From Streptomyces tuirus (GTDB lineage: Bacteria > Actinomycetota > Actinomycetes > Streptomycetales > Streptomycetaceae), in contig JAGTPG010000002.1 in NCBI GenBank assembly GCA_018195615.1, positions 124,001 through 188,000 on the forward strand: a DNA stretch of 64,000 nt, given 5' to 3'. The position numbers and the translations under genes were made by a program. Below are positions 9,601 to 18,102 of the stretch, piece by piece. How positions within the stretch are numbered: the stretch's first letter is position 1; the number at the start of each line of letters is the position of its first letter. The notes below the pieces were generated by a model. That model was not told where the DNA came from and made no database searches. It worked only from the letters and a program-made list of their open reading frames with translations.

Positions 9601-11979
9601 TCAGCCGCTCAGGTCCGCGTCTTCGGCATGTACGGCCGTACGCGGTACGGCCACCAGCTGGGCGGTCTCGACGGCGGCCCGGGTGTGGGCGGCTTCCAGC
9701 CCGTCGCGCAGTGAGGGGTTCACGTAGACGTCCGCCGCCGGATCCAGGGGCAGGACACGGATCTCGATGCCGTGCGATCGAACGGCGTCGGCGAAGCGGC
9801 GCAGCCCGATCTCCCAATCCGGCCCGTACCAGAAGTGGTCGGCGACGAGTTGTCCGTCGATGTAGGCGCGGGCGGCGTCTCCCGTGTAGCGCAGCCGTAG
9901 CAGCACCTCGCCGTCACCGTCCAAGGCCGTTGCCGGGATGTCGACGTGGTACACGGCGGCCTTGTCGAAGTCCGCGTCGCGCGGGGCCGAGGCGCGCAGC
10001 TGGGAGCCGCCGGTGCGAGCCGGCGCGGCCACCGCGTTCTCGTGCACACACCGCAGGGCCGGCTGCGGCAACCGCGGCGCCGGGCTCAGCGGCCACCGGG
10101 TGAACACACCGTCCTGGGCGGGCTGTCCGACGCGGTGTCCGCGCAAGGTGGCGGGGGCGGGCAGCAGAGCGATGGAGGGAGCGGGGGAGGCGATGTGCAG
10201 GCGCAGTTCGTCTCCGTCGGCGAGGACCAGGTCGTCGCTGAGGACGAGTCGGTCCTGTCCGTCGAAGCGGACCCGGTTCAGGCGCGCTGCTTCGGCGTGC
10301 GAGAGCACCAGGACCTGTGCGGTGCCGGAAGGGCCGCTCAGGGTCAGCAGCGCCCCGGTGCCCGGCTCGGTCACCGTGACCAGCGTTCCGTCCGCACCCC
10401 GTTCCGTCTGGGCCGGGCCCTCGACGTCCACGTCCGCGCTCAGGGACAGAGCGGCCGGAACGCCTTCGACCGCGGTCAGCACGGTGAGCGTGCCGTCCTC
10501 GGTGTCCAGGCGGGTCGCGGGCTGGGCGGTGGCCCAGTCCAGGCGCAGCCCGCCGCCGAGGTCCAGACCGATCGGCCAGACGAAATGCGCACCGGACGGC
10601 ACGCGGATGGGCCGCGCGGGCAGGGTGACGGTGCGTCCGCCGTCGAGGTGGACCCGGAACCGGACGCCGTCGTGGTCGGGCAGCCTGTCGTGCGGCTGGT
10701 GGTTGTTGACGAACAGGAAGCCCTTGTCGCCCGCCGAGCGGACGGACCAGCGCAGTGTGGTGCGGTCGTCGAGGGAGTCGGGTTCGGTGTCGGGCAGTGC
10801 CAGGGGCATCCGTGCCAGGTCCGAGCCGTAGGCGTGCAGGAACAGGTGTTGCGGGCGCAGACCGTGGAAGGCGGGGCGGACCTGGCCGTACTCGCCGAGC
10901 GGGGCCTGGAAGTCGTAGGTCACCGTCGGCATGTCGTTGGGGTAGCCGGTGTCGTGGCTCTCCTGGTTGGGCTCCTTCAGATCCGTGCGCTGCGAGCCGC
11001 CGTGGTACATGTAGTAGCCCTGCCAGACCGAACCACTGCCCAGCTTGGTCAGCGCCAGCGAGGTGATGTCCTCGGCGGGCACCAAGGGCCGGCGGTGGTA
11101 GGCGATCGCCATGCCGCCGCCCAGCTCGCAGGTGGCGTACGGGTAGCGGCTGGTGTCCGGCCCGGTGCCGGTCGCCTCGGCGGCGCGCAGGTCGGCCCCG
11201 ATGGCGTGGTCGTCACGGATCGGTGTGAAGAAGTAGTGGCAGCGCATCTCGCGGGCCGGCCCGATGCCGGCGTCGTCCCAGAACACCTCCGGGTAACCGC
11301 CGTACAGCGGCAGCAGCGTGTCGCGCGGGATGTCGGCCGAGCCCCAGGCGGTCGCGGTCCACAGGGGCGCCCGCATGCCGTGTTCCTCGGCCATACGGCG
11401 CAGGGTGGCCAGATGCCCGGGCTGGTCGTACAGCTCGTTCTCCACCTGGAGGGCCACGATCGGGCCGCCGTCGTCGTGGAAGAGACCGCGCAGTTCGTGG
11501 GCGATCCGCCGGTAGTAGGGCTCGACCAGCGCGAGGTAGGCCGGATCGTCGGTGCGCGGGGTGCAGTCGATCTCGCTCAGCCAGTCGGGGTGACCGCCGC
11601 CCCGGCATTCGCCGTGTGACCAGGGCCCGAGCCGCACCACCAGAGCCAGGCCTAATTCGCCGCACAGCGTCACGAAACGGCGGAGGTCGAGATCGCCGTC
11701 GAAGCGGAGTGTGCCGCGCTCGTTCTCGTGCTGGTTCCAGAACAGATAGGTGGCCAGCAGGTCGATGCCACCGGCCCTGATCTTGAGCAGTTCCTCTCTC
11801 CACTCGGCGGCCGGGTAGCGGCTGAAGTGGAACTCGCCCATCACCGGGATCCACGGGCGGCCGTCCCGGACCAGGCTCAGATTGTCAACCGTCAGCGAGT
11901 GCGGAGCACCGGGGGAACTGCCCATGGGCAGGTGCCCGGCCAGGAGCTGAGGGGCTTCGTGGGCATGCAGGGACAACAT
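9601..11979 (-). CDS. GH35 beta-galactosidase
   Basis: Family 35 retaining beta-galactosidase of 792 residues. The N-terminal TIM barrel contains PVMGEFHFSRYP, the acid/base segment ALQVENELYDQ and the nucleophile segment ATCELGGGMAIAYHRRP (second Glu). Beta-sandwich domains follow, with a jelly-roll near the end (VLLRLRYTGDAARAYIDGQL). No signal peptide is visible, so it probably acts in the cytoplasm on imported galacto-oligosaccharides. I start at ATG 11979 because a GGAG box precedes it and the predicted -10 covers the more upstream Met codons. It is transcribed divergently from the sugar importer from a shared, duplicated promoter region. It converges with the SDR gene 91 bases away, a gap with no clear hairpin. 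Confidence 0.92.
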   Translation of the reverse strand: MLSLHAHEAPQLLAGHLPMGSSPGAPHSLTVDNLSLVRDGRPWIPVMGEFHFSRYPAAEWREELLKIRAGGIDLLATYLFWNQHENERGTLRFDGDLDLRRFVTLCGELGLALVVRLGPWSHGECRGGGHPDWLSEIDCTPRTDDPAYLALVEPYYRRIAHELRGLFHDDGGPIVALQVENELYDQPGHLATLRRMAEEHGMRAPLWTATAWGSADIPRDTLLPLYGGYPEVFWDDAGIGPAREMRCHYFFTPIRDDHAIGADLRAAEATGTGPDTSRYPYATCELGGGMAIAYHRRPLVPAEDITSLALTKLGSGSVWQGYYMYHGGSQRTDLKEPNQESHDTGYPNDMPTVTYDFQAPLGEYGQVRPAFHGLRPQHLFLHAYGSDLARMPLALPDTEPDSLDDRTTLRWSVRSAGDKGFLFVNNHQPHDRLPDHDGVRFRVHLDGGRTVTLPARPIRVPSGAHFVWPIGLDLGGGLRLDWATAQPATRLDTEDGTLTVLTAVEGVPAALSLSADVDVEGPAQTERGADGTLVTVTEPGTGALLTLSGPSGTAQVLVLSHAEAARLNRVRFDGQDRLVLSDDLVLADGDELRLHIASPAPSIALLPAPATLRGHRVGQPAQDGVFTRWPLSPAPRLPQPALRCVHENAVAAPARTGGSQLRASAPRDADFDKAAVYHVDIPATALDGDGEVLLRLRYTGDAARAYIDGQLVADHFWYGPDWEIGLRRFADAVRSHGIEIRVLPLDPAADVYVNPSLRDGLEAAHTRAAVETAQLVAVPRTAVHAEDADLSG

Positions 11980-12016
11980 GACAGGCGGCTCCAAGGACCA
12001 CGGGTGAAGTGCGCCC

Positions 12017-12131
12017 ATCGTCGGCCGGGCCGCAACGCCGGTCAAGATGTATTCATAATTAATTCCAGCCATGACCCTCTAGACGTTATTTATGAATACA
12101 TCTTGACAGTGGTGTAGGTCACCTCCACGAT
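12017..12131. promoter_or_regulatory. Mirror-image divergent promoter with paired operators (sites B and C)
   Basis: A perfect 18-bp inverted repeat pairs 12041-12058 with 12090-12107. Each arm ends in a -35 box (TTGACA at 12103-12108 for the importer, TTGACC on the other strand at 12040-12045 for GH35). Each has a -10-like hexamer 17 bases on (CACGAT 12126-12131; GACGAT on the minus strand, 12017-12022). The arms contain ATTCATAATTAAT (12051-12063) and, inverted, ATTCATAAATAAC (12085-12097). These are the presumed GntR operators, placed to block both -35 boxes at once. Confidence 0.75.
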
Positions 12132-12170
12132 GAACCCACTTCACGAGCCGCCACGCAGGAGCCGCCTGTC

Positions 12171-12281
12171 ATGTCGACGTTCCATGCCCTTGATCCCTCC
12201 GCTCCCTTACCGGGCCGACTCATGGGTGGGATCCGCTTCCGCCGGACCGCGCCGACGGCCAGACGCGGAGGCGGTGAATGA
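12171..12281 (+). CDS. 36-codon leader ORF coupled to the binding-protein gene
   Basis: ATG 12171 follows an AGGAG box and opens a 36-residue frame (begins MSTFHALDPSAPLPGRLMGG) ending in TGA 12279-12281. That stop overlaps the ATG of the solute-binding protein as ATGA, so translational coupling is likely. Its ribosome site and first codons (GGAGCCGCCTGTCATGT) are identical to those of the divergent GH35 gene, and the peptide resembles the GH35 N-terminus (HA..., then G.L..G). I infer that it arose by duplication of the GH35 5' end. It may have a regulatory leader role or none. It could also be the broken start of a longer gene. Confidence 0.55.
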   Translation: MSTFHALDPSAPLPGRLMGGIRFRRTAPTARRGGGE

Positions 12282-13606
12282 ACGGGATCAGCCGCCGTTC
12301 GCTGCTGCGTGTCACAGCCGGAGCCGGTCTGGGCGCCTTGACCCTGCCCGGTCTGACCGCCTGCGGCTCGTCGTCGGGCCGGACGGTGACCTCGGGACGG
12401 GTCGACGTCTCGCTGTGGACCCATGACCCCGGTTACATCAAGACCTTCCAGACCGCGGTGGGCGACAAGGCCCTGATGCGGGGCTCCCGGTTCGACTACC
12501 GGATGAACATCACCAACGCGGCCGGCAGCGACATCGTCACCCGCACGATCGCGCAGGCGGTGGCCGACGGGAACACCCCCGACCTGGCCGGCGTCATCAT
12601 CGACCAGTTCCCCCGTGTCATGGGCTCCTCGATCGCCGAGAACCTCTTCGTCGACCTGAGCGACACCGTCAAGCCCTTCGACGGGAAGTTACTCAAGCTC
12701 GCCCCCTACTCGGTCGACAAGATCCCCTACGGACTGGACTCCGACAACTCCATCACCGTCCTGTACTACCGCCGGGACCTCTTCGCCAAGTACGGCATCC
12801 CTGAGGACGTCGAAACCTGGCAGGAACTCGCCCGCGTCGGCGCACGCGTCCACGACAGGCAGCAGGTCAGCCTGGGCATGGTCGCCACCGGGGACAACGG
12901 GTCCATCGTCAACGGCTTCCTGCAGTTCCTCCTGCAGCGCGGGGGCGGCGCCTTCGACGCCGCCGGCGAGCTCACACTCGACTCCGCCGAGGCGGTGGAG
13001 GTTCTCGACTTCATGGCACAGGGGGTCCGTTCGGGCTTCCTGATGTCCCTGCCCGACCCGTACGGCGCCGCCTGCGCCGCCGCCCTGAAGTCCGGTCGAC
13101 TGGCGGCCACCGCCATGCCCAACTGGTACAACTTCTACGGTCTGCAGGCCAACGCCCCCAAGCAGAAGGGCAAGTGGCGCATCAGGACGCTGCCGCGGTT
13201 CTCCGGCGGCGGCCATGTGGCCTCCACCCTCGGCGGCACCGGATTCTGCGTCCTGAAGGACAAGCCCGACACCGAGGCCGCCCTCGAACTGCTGCGCAGG
13301 GTCTACCTCACCCGCGAGGGGCAGCTGCTGCGCTACCGCAACGGCGGCTTCCTGCCCACTCTCAAACCCCTTTACGACGACGCCGAACTGCGCTCGGTCA
13401 CCGACGACTACCTCGGCGGCCAGCGCGTCTTCGACGTCTACCGCGAGGCCGCGGCCGATCTGCCGCTCTTCTACCAGGCACCCGGCATGCAGATCCTGTC
13501 CGATGTGCTGGGTGGCCCCATTCTCAGGGCGTTGCAGGGCAAGACCTCCGCCGCCGCGGCGCTCAAGGCCGGTATCGAGGCCTACCGACAGCAGGTGAAG
13601 CGATGA
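12278..13606 (+). CDS. Sugar ABC transporter solute-binding lipoprotein
   Basis: Family 1 extracellular solute-binding protein of 442 residues. The signal SRRSLLRVTAGAGLGALTLP has a Tat-like twin arginine and ends in lipobox LTAC (Cys at residue ~29). The mature part has the usual features of carbohydrate receptors: VDVSLWTHDPG, an NTPDLAGV segment and LYYRRDLFAKYGI. It delivers its ligand to the two permeases encoded directly downstream. The ligand is presumably galacto-oligosaccharide produced by the GH53 enzyme of the same operon. The start overlaps the leader ORF stop, and its stop overlaps the next start. Confidence 0.88.
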   Translation: MNGISRRSLLRVTAGAGLGALTLPGLTACGSSSGRTVTSGRVDVSLWTHDPGYIKTFQTAVGDKALMRGSRFDYRMNITNAAGSDIVTRTIAQAVADGNTPDLAGVIIDQFPRVMGSSIAENLFVDLSDTVKPFDGKLLKLAPYSVDKIPYGLDSDNSITVLYYRRDLFAKYGIPEDVETWQELARVGARVHDRQQVSLGMVATGDNGSIVNGFLQFLLQRGGGAFDAAGELTLDSAEAVEVLDFMAQGVRSGFLMSLPDPYGAACAAALKSGRLAATAMPNWYNFYGLQANAPKQKGKWRIRTLPRFSGGGHVASTLGGTGFCVLKDKPDTEAALELLRRVYLTREGQLLRYRNGGFLPTLKPLYDDAELRSVTDDYLGGQRVFDVYREAAADLPLFYQAPGMQILSDVLGGPILRALQGKTSAAAALKAGIEAYRQQVKR

Positions 13607-14570
13607 CCCGTCCCGCCCCGGCCCCGGTGCGGCCCGAAGCACGCGCCGCCCGCCCCACGAGCCGGCCCACGGACCCCGACAAGCGCTCCTGGTGGAGCCG
13701 CCACCAGCGGTCACTCGCCCCCTACGTGTTCGTGTCGCCCTTCTTCCTGCTGTACGGGTTGTTCCTGCTGGTCCCGATCCTGGTGGGTGTCTACCTCAGC
13801 TGCACCGAGTGGGCAGGTCTCGGCACCCCACGGTGGGTCGGGCTGCGCAACTACCGCGACCTGCTGACCGACCACAGCTTCTGGACGGCCGTGAGCAACA
13901 CCGCCGTGTACGTGGTGTTCACCCTGTGCGTCGTCGTCCCCGCCGCGCTGCTCATCGCCCAGGCGCTCAACGCCCGGGACTACGGGGCCGCGACCTTTTC
14001 CGGATGACGTACTTCATGCCGGTGGTGATCTCCCCCATCGTCATCACCCTCGTCTTCGGGCTGATCTTCGACAAGGACTACGGCCTGGTCAACGCCACCC
14101 TGCGGGCCGTGTTCGGGTTCGGGGGCGTCGACTGGCTCGGGGAGTCCGCCTGGGCGCGGGTCGCCGTGGTCATCCTGGTGCTGTGGCGCTGGACCGGCTA
14201 CCTCACCATCTTCTTCCTGGCCGGCCTGCAGAACGTACCGCGGGAGCTGTACGAGGCCGCCGCCATCGACGGCGCCGGGCCCGTGCGCCGCTTCTGGGAC
14301 GTGACGCTGCCGGCGCTGCGTCCGGTGACCGCGTTCATCGCCGTGACCGTCCTGGTCAACACCGCCCAGATATTCGAAGAGCCCTTCCTGCTGACTCAGG
14401 GCGGCCCCGGCGAATCGACCCTGTCCGTCGCCATGTTCGTCTTCCGCGCCGGCTTCCAGCGCCAGCAACTGGGCTACGCCGCGGCCGCCGGCGTCCTGCT
14501 CTTCGTCGCCGTGTTCGTCCTGGGACAACTCGCCATGCGGGCCCTGGGTGTAGGAAGGAGCACCCGATGA
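13603..14570 (+). CDS. Sugar ABC transporter permease (MalF type), one frame break
   Basis: Inner-membrane permease of about 320 residues. Six hydrophobic segments begin with YVFVSPFFLLYGLFLLVP. The EAA loop LYEAAAIDGAGPVRRFWDVT, which docks the ATPase, is intact. One base is missing near 14000, where the frame passes from GAATF to LFRMTYFMPVVISPIV. The start ATG overlaps the binding-protein stop. No ATP-binding subunit gene is present; in Streptomyces a shared ATPase (MsiK) usually serves such importers, which is inference here. Confidence 0.85.
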
Positions 14571-15476
14571 CCTCGGTCACCGCGCCCGACCCCGTTGCCA
14601 CCTCCCCTCCCCCGCTCCGGCCGCCCGCACCCGGCCGGCGCGTCGGCCCGAGCGGGGACGACTGGCGGGCCGAGCCCTGCTGTACGCGTTCCTGATCGCC
14701 CTGCTGGCCGCCTTCGCGCTGCCGCTGCTGTGGGCACTGTCGGCGTCGTTCAAGTCCCGCAGCGACATCTTCTCCTACCCCCGCAGCCGCTGCCGTTCCC
14801 CGGGAACCTGGCCAACTACCGGGGGCTGCTGGACGGTTACCCGTTCTGGAACTGGCTGCTGACCAGCACCGTCGTGGCGCTGATCTCCACCGTGGCGTCC
14901 GTGGGGCTGTGTTCCCTGGCCGGGTTCGCCTTCGCCAAGTACCGCTTCCGGGGGCAGCACATCCTGTTCAACGTGATGTTCAGCTCGATGGCCGTGCCGT
15001 TCGCGGTCATCGTCGTACCGCTGTTCATCATGGTCGCCAAGGCCCATCTGACCACGCCCTACTTCGCGCTCGTCGTGCCGTGGGTGGCGCCGGCGTTCGG
15101 CATCTTCATGATGCGCCAGTTCGTCGAGCAGTCCGTCCCCGACGCGCTGCTGGACGCCGCCCGGGTCGACGGCTGCACGGAGTTCGGACTGTTCCGCCGG
15201 GTCGTGTTCCCGCTGCTGCGGCCGGCGCTCGGGGCCCTGGGCGTGTGGTCCTTCCTCACCAGTTACAACAGCCTGCTGTGGCCGCTGATCGTCGTCAGCG
15301 AACCGGGGGACTACACGCTCCCGATGGGCCTGCAGGTGGTGTTCGGTGCAACCGGCCGCCAGTACGACCTGGTCCTGGCCGGAGCGGTCCTCGCGGCGTT
15401 GCCGAGCCTGCTGGTCTTCTACCTCCTGCGCAAGCAACTCCTCGAGGGCCTCACCGCAGGCGCCGTCAAGAGCTGA
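14567..15476 (+). CDS. Sugar ABC transporter permease (MalG type), two frame breaks
   Basis: Second inner-membrane permease of the importer, about 303 residues, starting at ATG 14567 overlapping the previous stop. The hydrophobic N-terminal segment LLYAFLIALLAAFALPLLWA is followed by the ASFKSRSDIF motif and the EAA loop (DALLDAARVDGCTEFGLFRR). The frame changes near 14670 and in the C5 run at 14778-14782; both changes fit one missing base. The C-terminal segment (LRKQLLEGLTAGAVKS) is typical of MalG-like subunits. Confidence 0.85.
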
Positions 15477-15530
15477 TCCTCCCTTCCTCGTCCGGGCACA
15501 CCCCGACACGACCATTGAGGAGTCATCCCT

Positions 15531-17131
15531 GTGCGTATCCGCAAGAGCGGTCCGATAGCGACGGCCGTCGGTCTCCTGGTCTCGGCGACAACGCTCGCCG
15601 TCGCACCCCAGAGCGCCGCCGCGAACTCTCCCAACCTCCTTGACAATCCCGGCTTCGAGAAGGGACTGACCGGCTGGACGAACATCGGCACCGCCGACTC
15701 GGCATACACCCGGTCCACGCAGCCGCACAGCGGCCGGACCGATCTCGTCCATGGGACGAGCGGACCGTGGTCCGTGAACACGGTGCAGACCCTGACCGGT
15801 CTGCCCCGGGGCACCTACACGCTCTCCGCCTGGATCAAGAACAACGGAGTGGCCTCCGCGGGCCTGCAGGCCTACTCCTGCGGTGACGCGGCTCAGACCC
15901 TGGACCTCCCCAAGTCCGCCCGGTGGACCCGGGTGACACTCGCCGTCTCCGTACTCAGCCCCTCCTGCACCGTGGGCATCTGGTCCAACTCGAACGGGGC
16001 ACGCTCGAAGCCGACGACTTCTCCTTCACCCGCATCACGCCGGGGTCGGGTGGCGCGATGGCCGTCGGCGGCGACATCACCTACCGGCGGATGAACACGG
16101 CGGCGGGAGGCGTGTACGCCGACAGCGCGGGCCGCAGGAAGGACGTGCTCGACGTCCTCGCTCCGCAGGGGTTCGACCTGGCCCGCATCCGCGTCTACAA
16201 CAAGCCCGGCAACGTGGTGGTCAACGAAGGAGAGGAGCAGCAGCTCCAGCCGGGCTGGCAGGACATCGACGACGCCGTGAAGAACGCGCAGGCCGCCAAG
16301 GCACGGGGAATGAAGGTCCTCCTGTCCTTCCACTACAGCGACTTCTGGACGAACCCCGGACTGCAGATCAGGCCCGCCGACTGGAAGGGCTACTCCCAGA
16401 GTCAGCTCGAAACGGCCGTCTACGACTACACGGCCCGTTCCCTGCGGGCGATGCGGCGCGCCGGCGTCACCCCGCAGTACGTCTCCATCGGCAACGAGAT
16501 CAACAACGCCCTCGCGGACGTGAGTCGTTGGACCAGCCCCGCCGACTACTTCGCGCTGCTGAAGTCGGCCTCGAAGGCGGTGCGGGACACCTCCCCGACG
16601 AGCAAGATCGTCATCCACCTCACCACCCCGGACAGCACCACCTACGCGGGCTGGATCGACGACGCACGGGCGAACGGCCTCGACTACGACATCATGGGCG
16701 TGTCGCTGTACCCGTTCTGGACGAACATGTCGATCGGTTCCCTGGCCAACTTCGCGAGCTGGGTCGGGACGGCGAGCGGGAAACCGGTCATGGTCGCGGA
16801 GACGGGCGCCCCGTGGACGCTCAAGGCGAGCGGAGCCGGCGAGACGTCCCTGATCGAGCGCAACGAACTCGACCCCGACGGTCCGGAGAACTACGGCGCC
16901 ACACCCGAGGGCCAGTTGAGGTGGACGCGTGAGTTCTTCCGCGCCATGTACGACACGGGCAAGGTCGTGGGAATCTCGTACTGGGACCCGATCTCGATCG
17001 ACTTCGCCGACGGGGCCGACCCGAACGGCTGGATCGTCGGCGGCGACAACGAGGTCGAGGACACGTCCTTCTTCGGATACGGACCGACCCACAAGGCACT
17101 CCCCGGCCTGAGCGCTTTCCGTACCTGGTGA
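15531..17131 (+). CDS. Secreted GH53 arabinogalactan endo-beta-1,4-galactanase
   Basis: Extracellular enzyme of about 533 residues cutting beta-1,4-galactan. A Sec signal peptide (cleavage near APQSAAA) starts at GTG 15531 with GAGGAG at 15520. Residues ~35-165 form a carbohydrate-binding beta-sandwich (NLLDNPGFEKGLTGW), CBM61/CBM4-like. The GH53 barrel begins GGDITYRRMN. Its acid/base Glu is in YVSIGNEINN and the nucleophile Glu in PVMVAETGAPW. One G is missing in the run at 15996-15999, switching frame. It lies 54 bases after the permease gene in the same orientation, so enzyme and importer form one galactan-uptake operon. Confidence 0.92.
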
Positions 17132-17141
17132 GACCCCGCCG

Positions 17142-17172
17142 TATATTCATAATTAATGCATGGCTGTACAAT
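17142..17172 (+). promoter_or_regulatory. GntR autoregulatory promoter (site D)
   Basis: ATTCATAATTAAT (17145-17157), identical to the site at 12051-12063, lies just upstream of a clear -10 box TACAAT (17167-17172) and overlaps the -35 position. Transcription would start near 17179 and lead into the GntR gene. The arrangement predicts negative autoregulation. Confidence 0.65.
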
Positions 17173-17220
17173 CGAGGATCGAGATTTCCATCGTCCTCAT
17201 GACATCAGGGAGCACCCGCC

Positions 17221-17937
17221 ATGGCGTCCTACTCCGGCCGCGGTGTACACGGACAGGTCGTGCATCAGCTGGGCGCGCGCATCGTGGGAGGCCGGATCGG
17301 CGAAGGCCAGACGCTGGACATCGGCGCGATCGGAGCCGAGCTGGACGTGAGCCTGACCGTCATGCGAGAAGCGCTGAAGGTCCTCGCCGGCAAAGGACTG
17401 ATCGACGCCCGCCAGAAGCGCGGCACCTTCGTCAGGGAGCGGGCCCACTGGAATCTCCTCGACGCCGATGTGATCCGCTGGCGGATGGAGACGGGCGACG
17501 GCGGTCAACTGCTGCGCGACCTCGCCGACGTCCGCTCCGTCGTCGAGCCCGCCGCGGCGCACCGTGCGGCCCTGCACCGCACCGACGCCGACCTCGCCGC
17601 CCTCGAAACCGCCCTCGACGCCATGGGGCGGGCGCATGCGGACTCCAGCGACGCCGCCGAGGCGGACGCGGCGTTCCACCGGGCGCTGCTCGCCGCCACC
17701 GGCAACGAGATTCTGCAGAGGATGGACATGCTCCTGGAGCCGGGGCTCAGGGAGCGTGACCGTATGGTCCACGCGCACGGCGACGCCGACGACCCGGTCC
17801 CCAGCCACCGTGCGGTGCTCGACGCCGTGCGCGACCAGGACCCCGCCCGCGCGGAGCTTGCCATGCTGGAGCTGCTGGACAAGGCGTCCGAGGACCTCGA
17901 CCACCTCACCCACGACAGGGGCACCTCTCCCCGGTAG
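17221..17937 (+). CDS. GntR/FCD-family transcriptional regulator of the galactan locus
   Basis: 238-residue regulator. The N-terminal winged helix (ELDVSLTVMREALKVLAGKGLI, KRGTFV) is GntR type. The C-terminal all-helical FCD domain (VRSVVEPAAAHRAA, AFHRALLAATGN, SHRAVLDAV) carries the Asp/His residues that usually bind a metal and an organic-acid ligand. GGAG precedes ATG 17221. The closest functional class is DgoR/FadR-like, whose ligands are often sugar acids. Four shared ATTCATAATTAAT-type sites at the SDR, GH35, importer and its own promoter make it the likely repressor of the whole locus. Confidence 0.88.
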   Translation: MASYSGRGVHGQVVHQLGARIVGGRIGEGQTLDIGAIGAELDVSLTVMREALKVLAGKGLIDARQKRGTFVRERAHWNLLDADVIRWRMETGDGGQLLRDLADVRSVVEPAAAHRAALHRTDADLAALETALDAMGRAHADSSDAAEADAAFHRALLAATGNEILQRMDMLLEPGLRERDRMVHAHGDADDPVPSHRAVLDAVRDQDPARAELAMLELLDKASEDLDHLTHDRGTSPR

Positions 17938-18102
17938 CGGTTCCCCCGGTCTGCGCACCGACAAGCAGGTGACCTCCTGAACCCAGGGCTGGTTGGAGAG
18001 GCCGTTGCGTCGTCGCACTCGCGTCGAAGGGGTCCCTCGTCGCGCCGGCGGTCGTCGGCGGAGCCGTCGCGGCCGGCGTGACCGAAGGCACGGATCCCTC
18101 GC
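17938..18102. other. Intergenic, no recognised gene
   Basis: Between the convergent GntR and LLM genes. One plus frame reads VALASKGSLVAPAVVGGAVA before a stop at 18120-18122. It looks like coding sequence but has no start, partner or recognised family. Possibly a gene fragment. Confidence 0.3.

Noticed and set aside
9946..11619. Long open frame on the plus strand opposite GH35
   Set aside because: It is the antisense shadow of a clearly conserved beta-galactosidase; composition is Gly/Arg/Val-rich with no domain.
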